A stretch of 64,000 nucleotides of DNA. It comes from Nodosilinea sp. WJT8-NPBG4 (GTDB lineage Bacteria > Cyanobacteriota > Cyanobacteriia > Phormidesmidales > Phormidesmidaceae). Below, one piece after another: positions 51,494 to 60,149 of the stretch (within the stretch, counting starts at the first letter, position 1; each line of letters opens with the position of its first letter). The position numbers were made by a program, and so were the translations under genes. The DNA lies in contig JAHHHQ010000056.1 of the NCBI GenBank assembly GCA_019359285.1, forward strand, positions 23,924 through 87,923, given 5' to 3'. A model generated the notes under the pieces. The model did no database searches and had not been told where the DNA came from. It was given only the letters and a program-made list of their open reading frames with translations.

Positions 51494-51658
51494 CGCAGGT
51501 TACAAAGCTTTCTTCGAGCGGCGTTGGATTAACGGTTGCTTGACGGATGTAAAGCTGATGTGGGGCCGCCCTGCTGACCTTAGCGATCGCCCTCCGGAAA
51601 TGGGCAAGCTTGGGGATAGGTCTACCACTCAGCGCCCTAAACGGTGCCCGTTGAATGA

Positions 51659-52501
51659 ATGTCTGCCGGATCTGACGCCACCCTACCTAAGCCCACTCGT
51701 GCAAAGCTCCTCCGTGGTCAGGGGGATGCCCTCTACGCCATCGGTCGCCATAGCGAGGCTCTGTCGCGGTTTCAGGCCGTGCTCACCCTTGACGACACCA
51801 ACTACGAGGTGTGGACCCTGCACGGCTTTTGTTTGGCCGCCCTGAAGCAGTTTGAGGCCTCAATCGAAAGCTTTAACCAGGCGATCGCCCGCAGCCCCGA
51901 CTACGGCTTGGCCTGGCACGGCAAGGGGCACGCCCTAGCCCGGCTCAGCCACTTTGAAGAAGCTGTCACTCACCTAGAGCGAGCGGTCAAGCTTAGCCCC
52001 GGCGACCACAAAGCCTGGTATAACCTCGGGACCGCCCAAAACCAGCTGCGCCGCTACCGCGATGCCGTTGCCAGCTTTGGGCACAGCCTTAAGCTCAGCC
52101 CCCAAGACCACCGAGCCCGCTATAACCAGGGAGTCGCCCTCTGCGGCCTGCACCGCTACGAAGACGCCCTTCAGGTGCTGCACCAGGCCCTGGGCCAAAA
52201 GCCCGACGCCCACTATATCTGGAACCAGCAGGGTACGGTGCTGATTCAAATGGGGCGCTATAGCGAGGCCATTCAGAGTTTTGACATCTCCCTTAACCAC
52301 CAGACCCACAACCCCAACGCCTGGTATGGCAAAGCCCGCGCCTACGCCATGGCCGGCGACCTAGAGCAAACCCTCAAAAATCTCTACCGCACCTTTGTTC
52401 TCAGCCCCTACATGTACCGGGTGATGGTGCAAATTGACGCCCATTTCGATACTATGCGCCACCACCCCCGCTTTAAACAGCTCGTGGATGGAGCCCGTTA
52501 G
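51659..52501 (+). CDS. TPR-repeat protein
   Basis: 280 residues made almost wholly of about seven tetratricopeptide repeats (AKLLRGQGDALYAIGRHSEA, VWTLHGFCLAALKQFEASIE, AWHGKGHALARLSHFEEAVT, AWYNLGTAQNQLRRYRDAVA and so on). It has no signal peptide or transmembrane helix, so it is a cytoplasmic protein-interaction scaffold. It lies 165 nt downstream of glgA on the same strand; a link with glycogen metabolism is possible but not shown. Confidence 0.88.
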   Translation: MSAGSDATLPKPTRAKLLRGQGDALYAIGRHSEALSRFQAVLTLDDTNYEVWTLHGFCLAALKQFEASIESFNQAIARSPDYGLAWHGKGHALARLSHFEEAVTHLERAVKLSPGDHKAWYNLGTAQNQLRRYRDAVASFGHSLKLSPQDHRARYNQGVALCGLHRYEDALQVLHQALGQKPDAHYIWNQQGTVLIQMGRYSEAIQSFDISLNHQTHNPNAWYGKARAYAMAGDLEQTLKNLYRTFVLSPYMYRVMVQIDAHFDTMRHHPRFKQLVDGAR

Positions 52502-52602
52502 ACCGCGCAGAATAGCCAGCAGTGGCAGTAACCCTGTACGCTTAGCGCCCTAGAGCGGGGTGCTATAGTGACCTGCGAAACAATTACAGGACAGGCAAGG
52601 CG

Positions 52603-53946
52603 ATGGGGCAAACACCGGCAACACCAGCTCTCGGCGGTACGGTGGCCCTGCGGGGGGCGCTACTAGACTGCGTAGGCGATCCCTTTTACGCCCCTGAAGC
52701 TCAGGCCATGCGGTATATCCCTGATGGGCTGCTAGTGGTGCAGGACGGTCACATTGCAGCCCTAGGTTCCTACGAGGAGTTGTCCCCAACTCTGGGCAGT
52801 ATCCCCATCAGCAACTACACCGGTAAGCTGATTACCCCTGGCTTTATCGACACCCACATTCATTACCCCCAAACGGGCATGATGGCCTCCTATGGCGAGC
52901 AGCTGCTGGAGTGGCTAAATCGCTACACCTTCCCGACCGAGAGCAAGTTTGCGGATGCTTACTATGCGCGATCGGTGGCCGAGTTATTCCTTGATGAATT
53001 GCTCAAGAACGGTACGACTACCGCTCTAGTGTTCGCGGCCGTGTTCCCAGTCTCGGTGGATGCATTTTTTGAGGCCGCTGAGGCCCGCCACCTGCGGATG
53101 ATCAGCGGCAAGGTGATGATGGATCGCAACGCCCCCGACTATCTCCGCGATACGGCTCAGTCTTCCTACAATGAGTCGAAGGCGCTGATTGAGAAATGGC
53201 ACAACCGGGGGCGACTGCTTTACGCTGTTACCCCTCGGTTTGCGGGTACCTCCACCGAAGCCCAGCTGAAGCTGGCGGCCCAGCTGCTCGATGAATTTTC
53301 TGATGTCTATTTGCATACCCACCTATCTGAAAATGTCAGCGAGGTGGCCTGGATTCAAGGGATGTTTCCCCAGTATCAGGGATATCTGGATGTCTATGAC
53401 CAGACCGGACTAGTGCGGGAGCGATCGCTGTTTGCCCACGGAGTGCAGCTTACCGATGCGGAGTTCCAGCGGCTCTCCGAGGCCAAGGCGGCAATTTCCT
53501 TCTGCCCGACCTCTAACCTGTTTCTCGGCAGCGGCCTGTTTCGCATCGAGCAGGCCAAAAACCCCGAGCACCCAGTCAAATTAGGCTTGGGTACCGATGT
53601 GGGCGCAGGTACTAGCTTTTCTATGCTGCAAACCACCAACGAGGCCTACAAGGTCGCTCAACTGCGGGGGCAAAAGCTTTCGGCCTTTAAGGCTCTGTTT
53701 CTCGCTACCCTAGGCGGAGCCAGGGCGCTATGTCTGGAAGACAAACTGGGCAGCTTTGACCTCGGTAAGGAGGCCGACGTTGTGGTGCTCGATCCCCAGG
53801 CGACGCCGCTGCTGGCGCTGCGCAATGAAAAAGGGATTCCTGAAACTCTGGAGGAACTAGCGGATGTGCTGTTTTCGCTGGTGATTATGGGGGGCGATCG
53901 CGCCGTCACCGCTACCTACATCATGGGTGAGCTGGCCTACCCTTAA
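52603..53946 (+). CDS. guaD: Guanine deaminase
   Basis: 447 residues, amidohydrolase superfamily. Metal ligands and substrate residues of guanine deaminase are visible: GFIDTHIHYPQTGMMASYGE (HxH), YAVTPRFAGTSTEAQL (PRF), VYLHTHLSENVSEVAWIQGM (His), LFAHGVQLTDAE (His) and LGLGTDVGAGTSFSML (Asp). It converts guanine to xanthine and ammonia, the entry to purine nitrogen use. The possible ureide importer/hydrolase operon lies ~9 kb away. The product has the usual family length. Confidence 0.95.
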   Translation: MGQTPATPALGGTVALRGALLDCVGDPFYAPEAQAMRYIPDGLLVVQDGHIAALGSYEELSPTLGSIPISNYTGKLITPGFIDTHIHYPQTGMMASYGEQLLEWLNRYTFPTESKFADAYYARSVAELFLDELLKNGTTTALVFAAVFPVSVDAFFEAAEARHLRMISGKVMMDRNAPDYLRDTAQSSYNESKALIEKWHNRGRLLYAVTPRFAGTSTEAQLKLAAQLLDEFSDVYLHTHLSENVSEVAWIQGMFPQYQGYLDVYDQTGLVRERSLFAHGVQLTDAEFQRLSEAKAAISFCPTSNLFLGSGLFRIEQAKNPEHPVKLGLGTDVGAGTSFSMLQTTNEAYKVAQLRGQKLSAFKALFLATLGGARALCLEDKLGSFDLGKEADVVVLDPQATPLLALRNEKGIPETLEELADVLFSLVIMGGDRAVTATYIMGELAYP

Positions 53947-53969
53947 ACTTTTATCTTAGCTATCTGAGA

Positions 53970-54037
53970 GACAGGCCAGAGGCCTATCCCACAAGAAGTG
54001 GCACTAATTAACCTATGGGATAGCCGTCCCGGCTGTC
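53970..54037. repeat. REP pair (inverted), left of the RAYT gene
   Basis: GACAGGCCAGAGGCCTATCC (53970-) and GGGATAGCCGTCCCGGCTGT (-54037) are two REP-like units in inverted orientation. Each has its own small hairpin (AGGCC-AGA-GGCCT and AGCCG-TCC-CGGCT). The unit lies immediately downstream of the RAYT gene. Confidence 0.75.
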
Positions 54038-54050
54038 AAAAAACAGCACA

Positions 54051-54515
54051 CTACCTCACATAGAGGAAAGGATAATGGCCAGTGCCATCGGTAATATTGG
54101 CTTTCACAGGATTTTGGCAAATATAGTTCCAGGTGGCTTGGAACTCCTGGCTAGTACGGATGATGCGATCGTAACGCTCCGGTTGCCAAACCGCACCCAT
54201 GTGGGGCACGACCTTGGGAATCTGCTTAGCGCTGTAGCTCTTAATGCTGTGGAGAATGCTGCTGAGCGCCCAGGTCTTGTGCGCTGTTTTGGGAAGGGGC
54301 TGGATTAGCATGTGAACATGATCGGGCATGACCACAAAGATAAATAAGTTATATCGCTGGGCATCAAAGAATCTACAAGCATCAAATACAACCTGGCGAG
54401 CCGGAGCGGTGAGTTCTAGCTTTTCCCAGGTATTGAAGGTAATGAAGTAGACCGACCCATCCAATTCCCAATGGGGCAAAGTTCTTTGAGTTATTTTGAG
54501 GATTGGCTCTTCCAT
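54051..54515 (-). CDS. REP-associated tyrosine transposase (RAYT, Y1_Tnp family)
   Basis: 154 residues from the ATG at 54515. The HUH motif is MPDHVHMLIQP (~64-74), followed by a helix with a candidate catalytic Tyr (LHSIKSYSAKQIPK) and the family ending GAVWQPERYDRIIRTSQEFQ, TWNYICQNPVKANI. RAYTs are single-copy domesticated relatives of IS200/IS605 transposases that process REP DNA. Here the gene is flanked on both sides by REP units in line with that role. Nothing in the sequence suggests inactivation. Confidence 0.9.
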   Translation of the reverse strand: MEEPILKITQRTLPHWELDGSVYFITFNTWEKLELTAPARQVVFDACRFFDAQRYNLFIFVVMPDHVHMLIQPLPKTAHKTWALSSILHSIKSYSAKQIPKVVPHMGAVWQPERYDRIIRTSQEFQATWNYICQNPVKANITDGTGHYPFLYVR

Positions 54516-54588
54516 CACTAAACCCTACCCAGCAAGCCCAGAGTGCCCATATTTTTTGTGGTGTGGCACCCATGAACTTGTGGGACTG

Positions 54589-54816
54589 TTGTGGGATAGC
54601 CGTCCCGGCTGTCCCATCTACAAAGGCCAAAGCCCTAACCAGGATAGGCCAGAGGCCTATCCCACAAGAGGTAAACAAGTTTTTCCTAAAATTCTTGTGG
54701 GATAGCCGTCTCGGCTGTCCAATCTCCTAAGAACAGAGTCTCTCATCAGACAGGCCGAAGACCTATCCCACAAGAAGTGGTACCACTTAACTTGTAGGAT
54801 TTTCGTCCCGGCTGTC
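54589..54816. repeat. REP array, right of the RAYT gene (five units)
   Basis: Units occur at 54589-54613 (GTGGGATAGCCGTCCCGGCT form), 54643-54668 (inverted form), 54694-54719, 54749-54774 (inverted) and 54791-54816. They alternate in orientation, like BIME arrays in enterobacteria. The last unit is diverged (TTGTAGGATTTTCGTCCCGG). The array ends ~20 nt before the kaiC stop codon. Confidence 0.8.
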
Positions 54817-54835
54817 CAGTTCCCTACCCCTTAAC

Positions 54836-56389
54836 CTACAGCTCCGAGTCTCCCTGCACTCCCTGAATAATCCGCGATAGCTCACTCTTTTCATCCACCG
54901 CGATCCGGGTGGGCGAGCCGCTGATAATCCGCTCCAGGTTGCGGAAGGAGTCTTTGATATCTGGCCCCTGGTTATTGATGGTGTATTCGCGAATGCCCTT
55001 GTCGTGCCACGAGCCACGCATTTTAAACACGTTGATCGCCCGCGACAGCTCGCCGCGCACCTCCACGTATTGCAGCATCAAAATCGTGTCTGTAATAGTC
55101 GAAATGTGGGACTCAGTAATTGAGTGCAGCCCCATAAACTGCTCGGTGGTGTTGGTAAAAAAGCCCGTGATCTCCTCCTGCTTGGCAAAGCCCGTCACCC
55201 CAATCACAAACTGCCGAAAGGAGTTGTTGCTGACGCCGCGATCGAGGGCCGACAGGGAGTCGATCGCGACCCGCGACGGCTTAAACTGCGAAATCTCGGT
55301 CTTAATAATTTGCAGGTGGTCTTCTAAGCCTGCCGACTCGGGGTAGGCGCAGATAATTTTCAGCAGACCCTGCTCCTCCATGGCCTCAAAATCGACCCCC
55401 CAGGAATAGGCGTTGCGGGAGAGCTGGGCTCGCGACTCTTCGTAGGCAAACAGGATCGCCCGCTCGCCGCTCTTGCAGCCATCCACCAAAAATTTGCTGA
55501 CTAGCAGAGTTTTGCCCGTGCCCGTGGCCCCGGTCGCCAAAATGATCGAGTCTTTGAAAAAGCCGCCGCCGCACATCTCGTCTAGGGTGGGCACCCCCGA
55601 CGACACCCGCGCGTTGGACGATCGCTGGGTCAGCTGCATCGCCCCCAGCGGGAAGATATTGATGCCGCCGTTAGTAATGGTAAACGGGTACTCCCCCTTC
55701 ATGTGGGTGGTGCCCCGCAGCTTGAGAATCTCCATGGTGCGGCGGCGGCGCTCCCCCTCCAGGGCATTGCGCACAATCACCACGTTGTCTGAGACAAACT
55801 CCTCAACCCCAAAGCGAGCCACTGGCCCGTACTCATCGAGGCGCTCGGTGGTCATCACCGTGGTCACGCCCATCAGTTTCAGCCGGGCCACCATGCGGAA
55901 GATCTCCCGACGCACCACCGAGGCGGCATCGTACTGCTGAAATACCGCCGTCACCGAGTCGATGGAGACCCGCCGCGCCTTGTACTTACGAATGGCGTAC
56001 TGAATGCGCTCAATCAGTGCCGATAGGTCAAAGTTGCCTACTACATCCTGGCCTTCAGGGTCGGGGGAGGCGTCGAGAATAAACAGCTTGCCGTCGTCCA
56101 CCAGCTGTTGCAAGTCCCAGCCAAAGCTGTAGGCATTTTGAATGATGTCTTCAGGAGATTCTTCGAAGGTGACAAATACCCCCGGCTCGTCAAACTCAGT
56201 GATGCCGTTATAGATAAACTGCACCGCAAACAGGGTTTTACCAGTACCCGAGGTGCCGCTTACCAGGGTCGACCGCCCCGCCGGCATGCCCCCATGACTG
56301 ATATCGTCGAAACCTTCAATCAGGGTGCGAATTTTTCGTACCCCAGCCGGGTGGGAGGGCTGCAAATCAGTCTGGTCAGAATCTGTCAT
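54836..56389 (-). CDS. kaiC: Circadian clock protein KaiC
   Basis: 517 residues, two RecA-like domains. The CI domain has Walker A SGTSGTGKTLF (~44-54) and the catalytic Glu pair in VTFEESPEDI. The CII domain has Walker A GATGTGKTLLVSK (~290). The phosphorylation sites lie in SITESHISTITDTIL (Ser431/Thr432 equivalents). The C-terminal tail (PTRIAVDEKSELSRIIQGVQ) is the KaiA-binding A-loop and peptide. KaiC's slow ATPase and phosphorylation cycle, driven by KaiA and KaiB, is the cyanobacterial clock. It is followed by the REP array. kaiB is ~214 nt upstream on the same strand. Confidence 0.97.
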   Translation of the reverse strand: MTDSDQTDLQPSHPAGVRKIRTLIEGFDDISHGGMPAGRSTLVSGTSGTGKTLFAVQFIYNGITEFDEPGVFVTFEESPEDIIQNAYSFGWDLQQLVDDGKLFILDASPDPEGQDVVGNFDLSALIERIQYAIRKYKARRVSIDSVTAVFQQYDAASVVRREIFRMVARLKLMGVTTVMTTERLDEYGPVARFGVEEFVSDNVVIVRNALEGERRRRTMEILKLRGTTHMKGEYPFTITNGGINIFPLGAMQLTQRSSNARVSSGVPTLDEMCGGGFFKDSIILATGATGTGKTLLVSKFLVDGCKSGERAILFAYEESRAQLSRNAYSWGVDFEAMEEQGLLKIICAYPESAGLEDHLQIIKTEISQFKPSRVAIDSLSALDRGVSNNSFRQFVIGVTGFAKQEEITGFFTNTTEQFMGLHSITESHISTITDTILMLQYVEVRGELSRAINVFKMRGSWHDKGIREYTINNQGPDIKDSFRNLERIISGSPTRIAVDEKSELSRIIQGVQGDSEL

Positions 56390-56603
56390 GGGAGATCGAT
56401 AACGTCATGGGCAGAAAACTGCCCTTAATAAATTACAGGACATCCTGAGGATTAAGCATACCCTGAACCAGCTGCCCTACTGGATTGAAGCGAGCTGGGC
56501 ACCAAAAGCTTAGAATTACCTCACTGGTCGGCGGGTATGGACTACAGCTGGTGACCTCTCCAACCACTGGCAAAGGTAGGGCCATCGGTCGGCGGGCGTG
56601 GCG

Positions 56604-56918
56604 TTAGCCATAGATGTCGTCTTCGCGCAGCTCATCGTAGAGCAAGTCGAGGCCAATCAACACGCGCTCACGGTCTGACAGATCGCCAATAATTTTGCGC
56701 ACCGGCGGCGGCAGAATCTTGGCCAGGGTAGGGGTTGCCAAGATCTTGTCTTCCTCGGCTAGCTGAGGATTTTTCAGCACGTCGATCACTTTGAGAGCAT
56801 AGACGCCCTGAAATTCTTCCTCAAGAATATTGTTGAGGGTCTTGAGGGCGCGAATGGAGTTGGGGGTATTGCCCGCAACGTAAAGCTTAAGGATGTAAGT
56901 CTTTTTGATGGAGCTCAT
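56604..56918 (-). CDS. kaiB: Circadian clock protein KaiB
   Basis: 104 residues from the ATG at 56918 (GAGGG upstream; nine extra codons to 56945 are not family-like). The thioredoxin-like fold-switching sequence reads KKTYILKLYVAGNTPNSIRA, LKVIDVLKNPQLAEEDKILA, TPTLAKILPPPVRKIIGDLS, ending in the acidic tail ELREDDIYG. KaiB binds KaiC at night in its alternative fold and sequesters KaiA. The 214-nt gap before kaiC is longer than in many kaiBC operons. A separate promoter lies upstream in the kaiA-kaiB gap. Confidence 0.97.
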   Translation of the reverse strand: MSSIKKTYILKLYVAGNTPNSIRALKTLNNILEEEFQGVYALKVIDVLKNPQLAEEDKILATPTLAKILPPPVRKIIGDLSDRERVLIGLDLLYDELREDDIYG

Positions 56919-56950
56919 AGAACCCTCTGGGCTAAACAGGAACAAGCATG

Positions 56951-56956
56951 ATTGTA
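56951..56956 (-). promoter_or_regulatory. Candidate kaiBC promoter -10 element
   Basis: On the minus strand TACAAT lies ~35 nt before the kaiB ATG. TTGACC (56971-56976) is upstream with a short 14-nt spacer. A separate kaiBC promoter between kaiA and kaiB is known from Synechococcus, so this position is plausible. Confidence 0.4.
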
Positions 56957-56990
56957 TCGAGAGTTTTTGGGGTCAATGACCGCGATCGCC

Positions 56991-57869
56991 CTAGGGCTCT
57001 CGGGGGATCGATCGCCGGTACATTTCGCACAGGTGGGCAATGACGTCAATCAGAGTGAGGCGGTAGTCCAGCAAGATCTCTTCACTGCGCCCCTCTAGCT
57101 TGAGCTGTTTTGAGAAGTGATCCATCAGCTCCATGTGAATTTCAACAATTTGAGCTACAGAAATATCGGCCATAAACGCCTGATCAACAAAGTCGTCGAT
57201 CAGCTGATTGAGGTTGATTTTGGCATCCTTAGCAAAATAGCCCAAGACAATAGTGCGATAGTCGGTCTTGAGCTGACCCAGAAACGCCGCACGGTCATCG
57301 GGGCTCATGTGGCGCAAGAAAGAGCCGGAGCTGCGTTTGTAATAGACTCCTAGGTATCCTAATCGGGCTTTAAGTTTTTCTGTCAGGCGATGTTGCTGGG
57401 CGGTGAGATTATTGGAGGGACCGCCAGCATTGGCCGCGGTTGGCGACGAAGCCTTGGGGTTGGGCAGCCGTAAAAATCCTTCGATAGCACTCTGGATTAC
57501 TTGGTCAAGCTGGGGCAAGGCATCGACAGCACGGTGCACCAAGGCTCCGGGGTAGGGCTCAGTTCCGGTAATGGGCACCGCGTTAGTGTCATGCGATGGG
57601 TCAGCAGTGGCGTTTGGTGGGCCGATCAGCACCACTACCGGCAGCGTCAGTCCTAGCTGCATCAGCGCCGGACGCAGAGCCTGCTGCCAAACCTCGTCAT
57701 CGACCACCAAGCAGTCGGGTAGATCTGGACGACTCTGGAGCCAGTCGAGGGCGTCGCCGAGCACAGCCGTTTGATGCACTGCGTAGCGGTTAGGATCCAG
57801 ATTTAACTCGGGACCTTGCTTGACCTGATTACCGTGGGTCAGGATACAAATTTGAAGGGGAGCAACCAA
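56991..57869 (-). CDS. kaiA: Circadian clock protein KaiA
   Basis: 292 residues. The N-terminal pseudo-receiver domain (APLQICILTHGNQVKQ, LPDCLVVDDEVWQQALRPAL) is followed by a variable linker. The C-terminal four-helix KaiA domain (~180-290) is conserved: LGYLGVYYKRSSGSFLRHMS, ADISVAQIVEIHMELMDHFS, LEGRSEEILLDYRLTLIDVI, AHLCEMYRRSIPRE. KaiA promotes KaiC phosphorylation by pulling out its A-loop. The only start codon available in a family-like place is a TTG at 57869, with no ATG or GTG in frame upstream, so initiation may be weak. Confidence 0.95.
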   Translation of the reverse strand: MVAPLQICILTHGNQVKQGPELNLDPNRYAVHQTAVLGDALDWLQSRPDLPDCLVVDDEVWQQALRPALMQLGLTLPVVVLIGPPNATADPSHDTNAVPITGTEPYPGALVHRAVDALPQLDQVIQSAIEGFLRLPNPKASSPTAANAGGPSNNLTAQQHRLTEKLKARLGYLGVYYKRSSGSFLRHMSPDDRAAFLGQLKTDYRTIVLGYFAKDAKINLNQLIDDFVDQAFMADISVAQIVEIHMELMDHFSKQLKLEGRSEEILLDYRLTLIDVIAHLCEMYRRSIPREP

Positions 57870-58060
57870 AGGGCGACAGGGATAAGCGGGATAGGAATAA
57901 TGCCTGGGACCACGTTCAGGGCAAAACAGCCAGAACCCATTGGGCCAGAACGTACTACACCGGCCTAGGAGATATCAGGATATTGTCAATTGTAAAGGGT
58001 GGTTGCCAGAATACAGCCTGCCCCCTAAACCTGGAAGCAAACCCCTTGGGGAATAAGCCC

Positions 58061-60013
58061 ATGGCGCTGCCGCCCCTCGACCATGTTCTGAGCCCTATTC
58101 CGGCCTACGGTTTGACGACTCCCCTGGGCAAAATTGCCGATGAGCTAGGGCAGCTGGGAGCAGTAACCCCTAGCCATATTGTTGTGGTCAACGATGAGCA
58201 GCAGCCCCTAGGGGCGATCGCCGTTGGGCAACTGTGGGCAATCAGCCAGGGCACTTTGCTAAATGGGCCAAGAGGAACCGCTACCCTACAGCTGGCCGAC
58301 TGCCAACCTTGGCTAAAACCCGTGGTTGAAATAATGGCCAGTGAGTGGGGCGATCGCGACACCAGCACCCGGCTCAGGTTTCTGGCCCTAGAAGCGACCA
58401 CTGCTGTTTGGGTGGGCATCAGCACCGATGGTCAGTACCTGGGGGTGCTCAATCCCCTTAAGCTCATGGCCTGGCTGGCAGAACCCGAATCAGAGATCGG
58501 CGATCGCGCCGCCGTGCCGCCGCTGGGGCTGGAACCGCATGCCTGGGTGCTGGAACTCAGCCATGCTCTGAAGACCCCAATGACCACTCTGCTAGGGCTA
58601 TCGACCCTGCTGCTCGACAGTCGGGTGGGTTTGCTCAGCGATCGCCAGTTCCGCTACGTCAGCCTGATGCGACAGGCCATTCGTAAGCTGATGAACCTGA
58701 TCAACCTGCTGCTCGACTGGATGCGGCTGGAGTCTGGCCAACTGAGTTTGAGCACTCAGCGCGTGTACCTCAAGCCCTTGGCCAATGAGCTACTGCCCAG
58801 TTTTTTTAGCGCCCAGCCTGAGGGTAGCGGGGCAGCGGCCGCCTGGGCCGATGACTTTACGGTGAATTTAGCGATCGCAGAGGGCTGGGTACAGGCCGAT
58901 CCCCTGCGCTTGCGACAGAGTCTTCACTACGGCTTAGGCTACCTAATTGCCTACGGTGCTACACCCAGCGGGCTGGTGATTGAGCCCTGGGGCCCGTGGC
59001 TGGGGATCACTCTATGGAGTTCAACCTTCATCGTTGACCCTGGCCCACCCCTGGGAACAACGGTCGCTCCGGGCCTCGAAATTCAGCTTATCCCCCAGTC
59101 GCTAGAGGGGTTAGGGCTTGCCCTGGCCCGTTGCTTCACTCAGCTCCAGGGTGGTGAACTCAGCGGCTTAAGTGCCCCTACCTGGGGCAGCCGCATTACG
59201 CTATTGCTGCCCCAGGTAGGGGTACCCCATGAGGGCGAAACCACGCTAGTACTGCTGGCCAGCGCCAGCCAATCCGTGATTGACCAGGTCTACGGCAATC
59301 TGCAGGGCAGCCCCTACCGCTTAGCGGTAGCCCTCTGCTGCCAAACCCTGGCGACTATGCAAACTCGCCTTGCCCCCCGTTGTACGCTGATCCATTGGGA
59401 AGGGCTGGTTGACGCTCCAATTGACACGGCGGCTCAGATGGATCTGCTGCAGAACTTGGAGATCCCTGAAGCAGTGGCTCTGCGGTCATCCCCAGAGGTC
59501 TTTGGCATCGCTACCCCTGAAGCCACGACGCCAAAGACGCTATACCTGGAAACCCTGGCTCAGCGGTTGCGGCCTACCCTCGATCAAATTTGCCTAGTGC
59601 CATCACCGTCGCTACCCCTGCCGGACGGGCTGACTATGCTTTTGCTGTGCCCATCGGGAGGGGACAGCGCGTTGCCTCCCCTAGTGCACACCTGGCTACA
59701 GCGCTACCACTGTCGCCTGTTGCAGGTAGACGATCTGCAACAGGCCAGCCTGCTCAGCCGGGTCTGGCAACCCAAAGCCATAATTTTAGATGGGAAGGCA
59801 CCGGTCTCTACCTCCTATCTTCAAGCTCTGGCCCGCCATCCAGACCTGGCCCGCCTGCCCCTGGTTGCCCTGACGTCCCTGGCTGAGTGGGACGCCGCCG
59901 CCCTGGGACTATCCCTAGTGCTCTGCCCAGAGGTGCTAACCCAGCCGCCCGCCCAGGCAGTGGTGAGTCTAATGCGGGCGATCGCCCATCCCCACTCGAC
60001 CCCCAACGGTTGA
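58061..60013 (+). CDS. Histidine-kinase-like protein with degenerate ATPase domain
   Basis: About 650 residues from the ATG at 58061 (GGGGAA upstream; a TTG at 57983 would add 26). Residues 1-160 are CBS/PAS-like (SHIVVVNDEQQPLGAIAVGQ, VGISTDGQYLGVLNP). A HisKA helix follows with the phospho-acceptor in VLELSHALKTPMTTLLGLST. The HATPase part (LRQSLHYGLGYLIAYGATPS) lacks a clear N-box Asn and the usual DxGxG boxes, so ATP binding is doubtful. The C-terminal ~230 residues hold two receiver-like folds (TTLVLLASASQSVIDQVYGN; AIILDGKAPVSTSYLQALAR). The gene is divergent from kaiA, suggesting a shared control region and a possible clock link. Confidence 0.75.
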   Translation: MALPPLDHVLSPIPAYGLTTPLGKIADELGQLGAVTPSHIVVVNDEQQPLGAIAVGQLWAISQGTLLNGPRGTATLQLADCQPWLKPVVEIMASEWGDRDTSTRLRFLALEATTAVWVGISTDGQYLGVLNPLKLMAWLAEPESEIGDRAAVPPLGLEPHAWVLELSHALKTPMTTLLGLSTLLLDSRVGLLSDRQFRYVSLMRQAIRKLMNLINLLLDWMRLESGQLSLSTQRVYLKPLANELLPSFFSAQPEGSGAAAAWADDFTVNLAIAEGWVQADPLRLRQSLHYGLGYLIAYGATPSGLVIEPWGPWLGITLWSSTFIVDPGPPLGTTVAPGLEIQLIPQSLEGLGLALARCFTQLQGGELSGLSAPTWGSRITLLLPQVGVPHEGETTLVLLASASQSVIDQVYGNLQGSPYRLAVALCCQTLATMQTRLAPRCTLIHWEGLVDAPIDTAAQMDLLQNLEIPEAVALRSSPEVFGIATPEATTPKTLYLETLAQRLRPTLDQICLVPSPSLPLPDGLTMLLLCPSGGDSALPPLVHTWLQRYHCRLLQVDDLQQASLLSRVWQPKAIILDGKAPVSTSYLQALARHPDLARLPLVALTSLAEWDAAALGLSLVLCPEVLTQPPAQAVVSLMRAIAHPHSTPNG

Positions 60014-60149
60014 TCAAAAGCAGTTAATTCTGGCCTGCGGTGGCCAAATTGCGCGTGCAGTATAGTTGAGCAACACTCTTAAGCTCGACTTTGGGCATAT
60101 TGAGACCACTGCCATGGGTACTAAACCCGCCAAGCCAAGCCAATGACCT

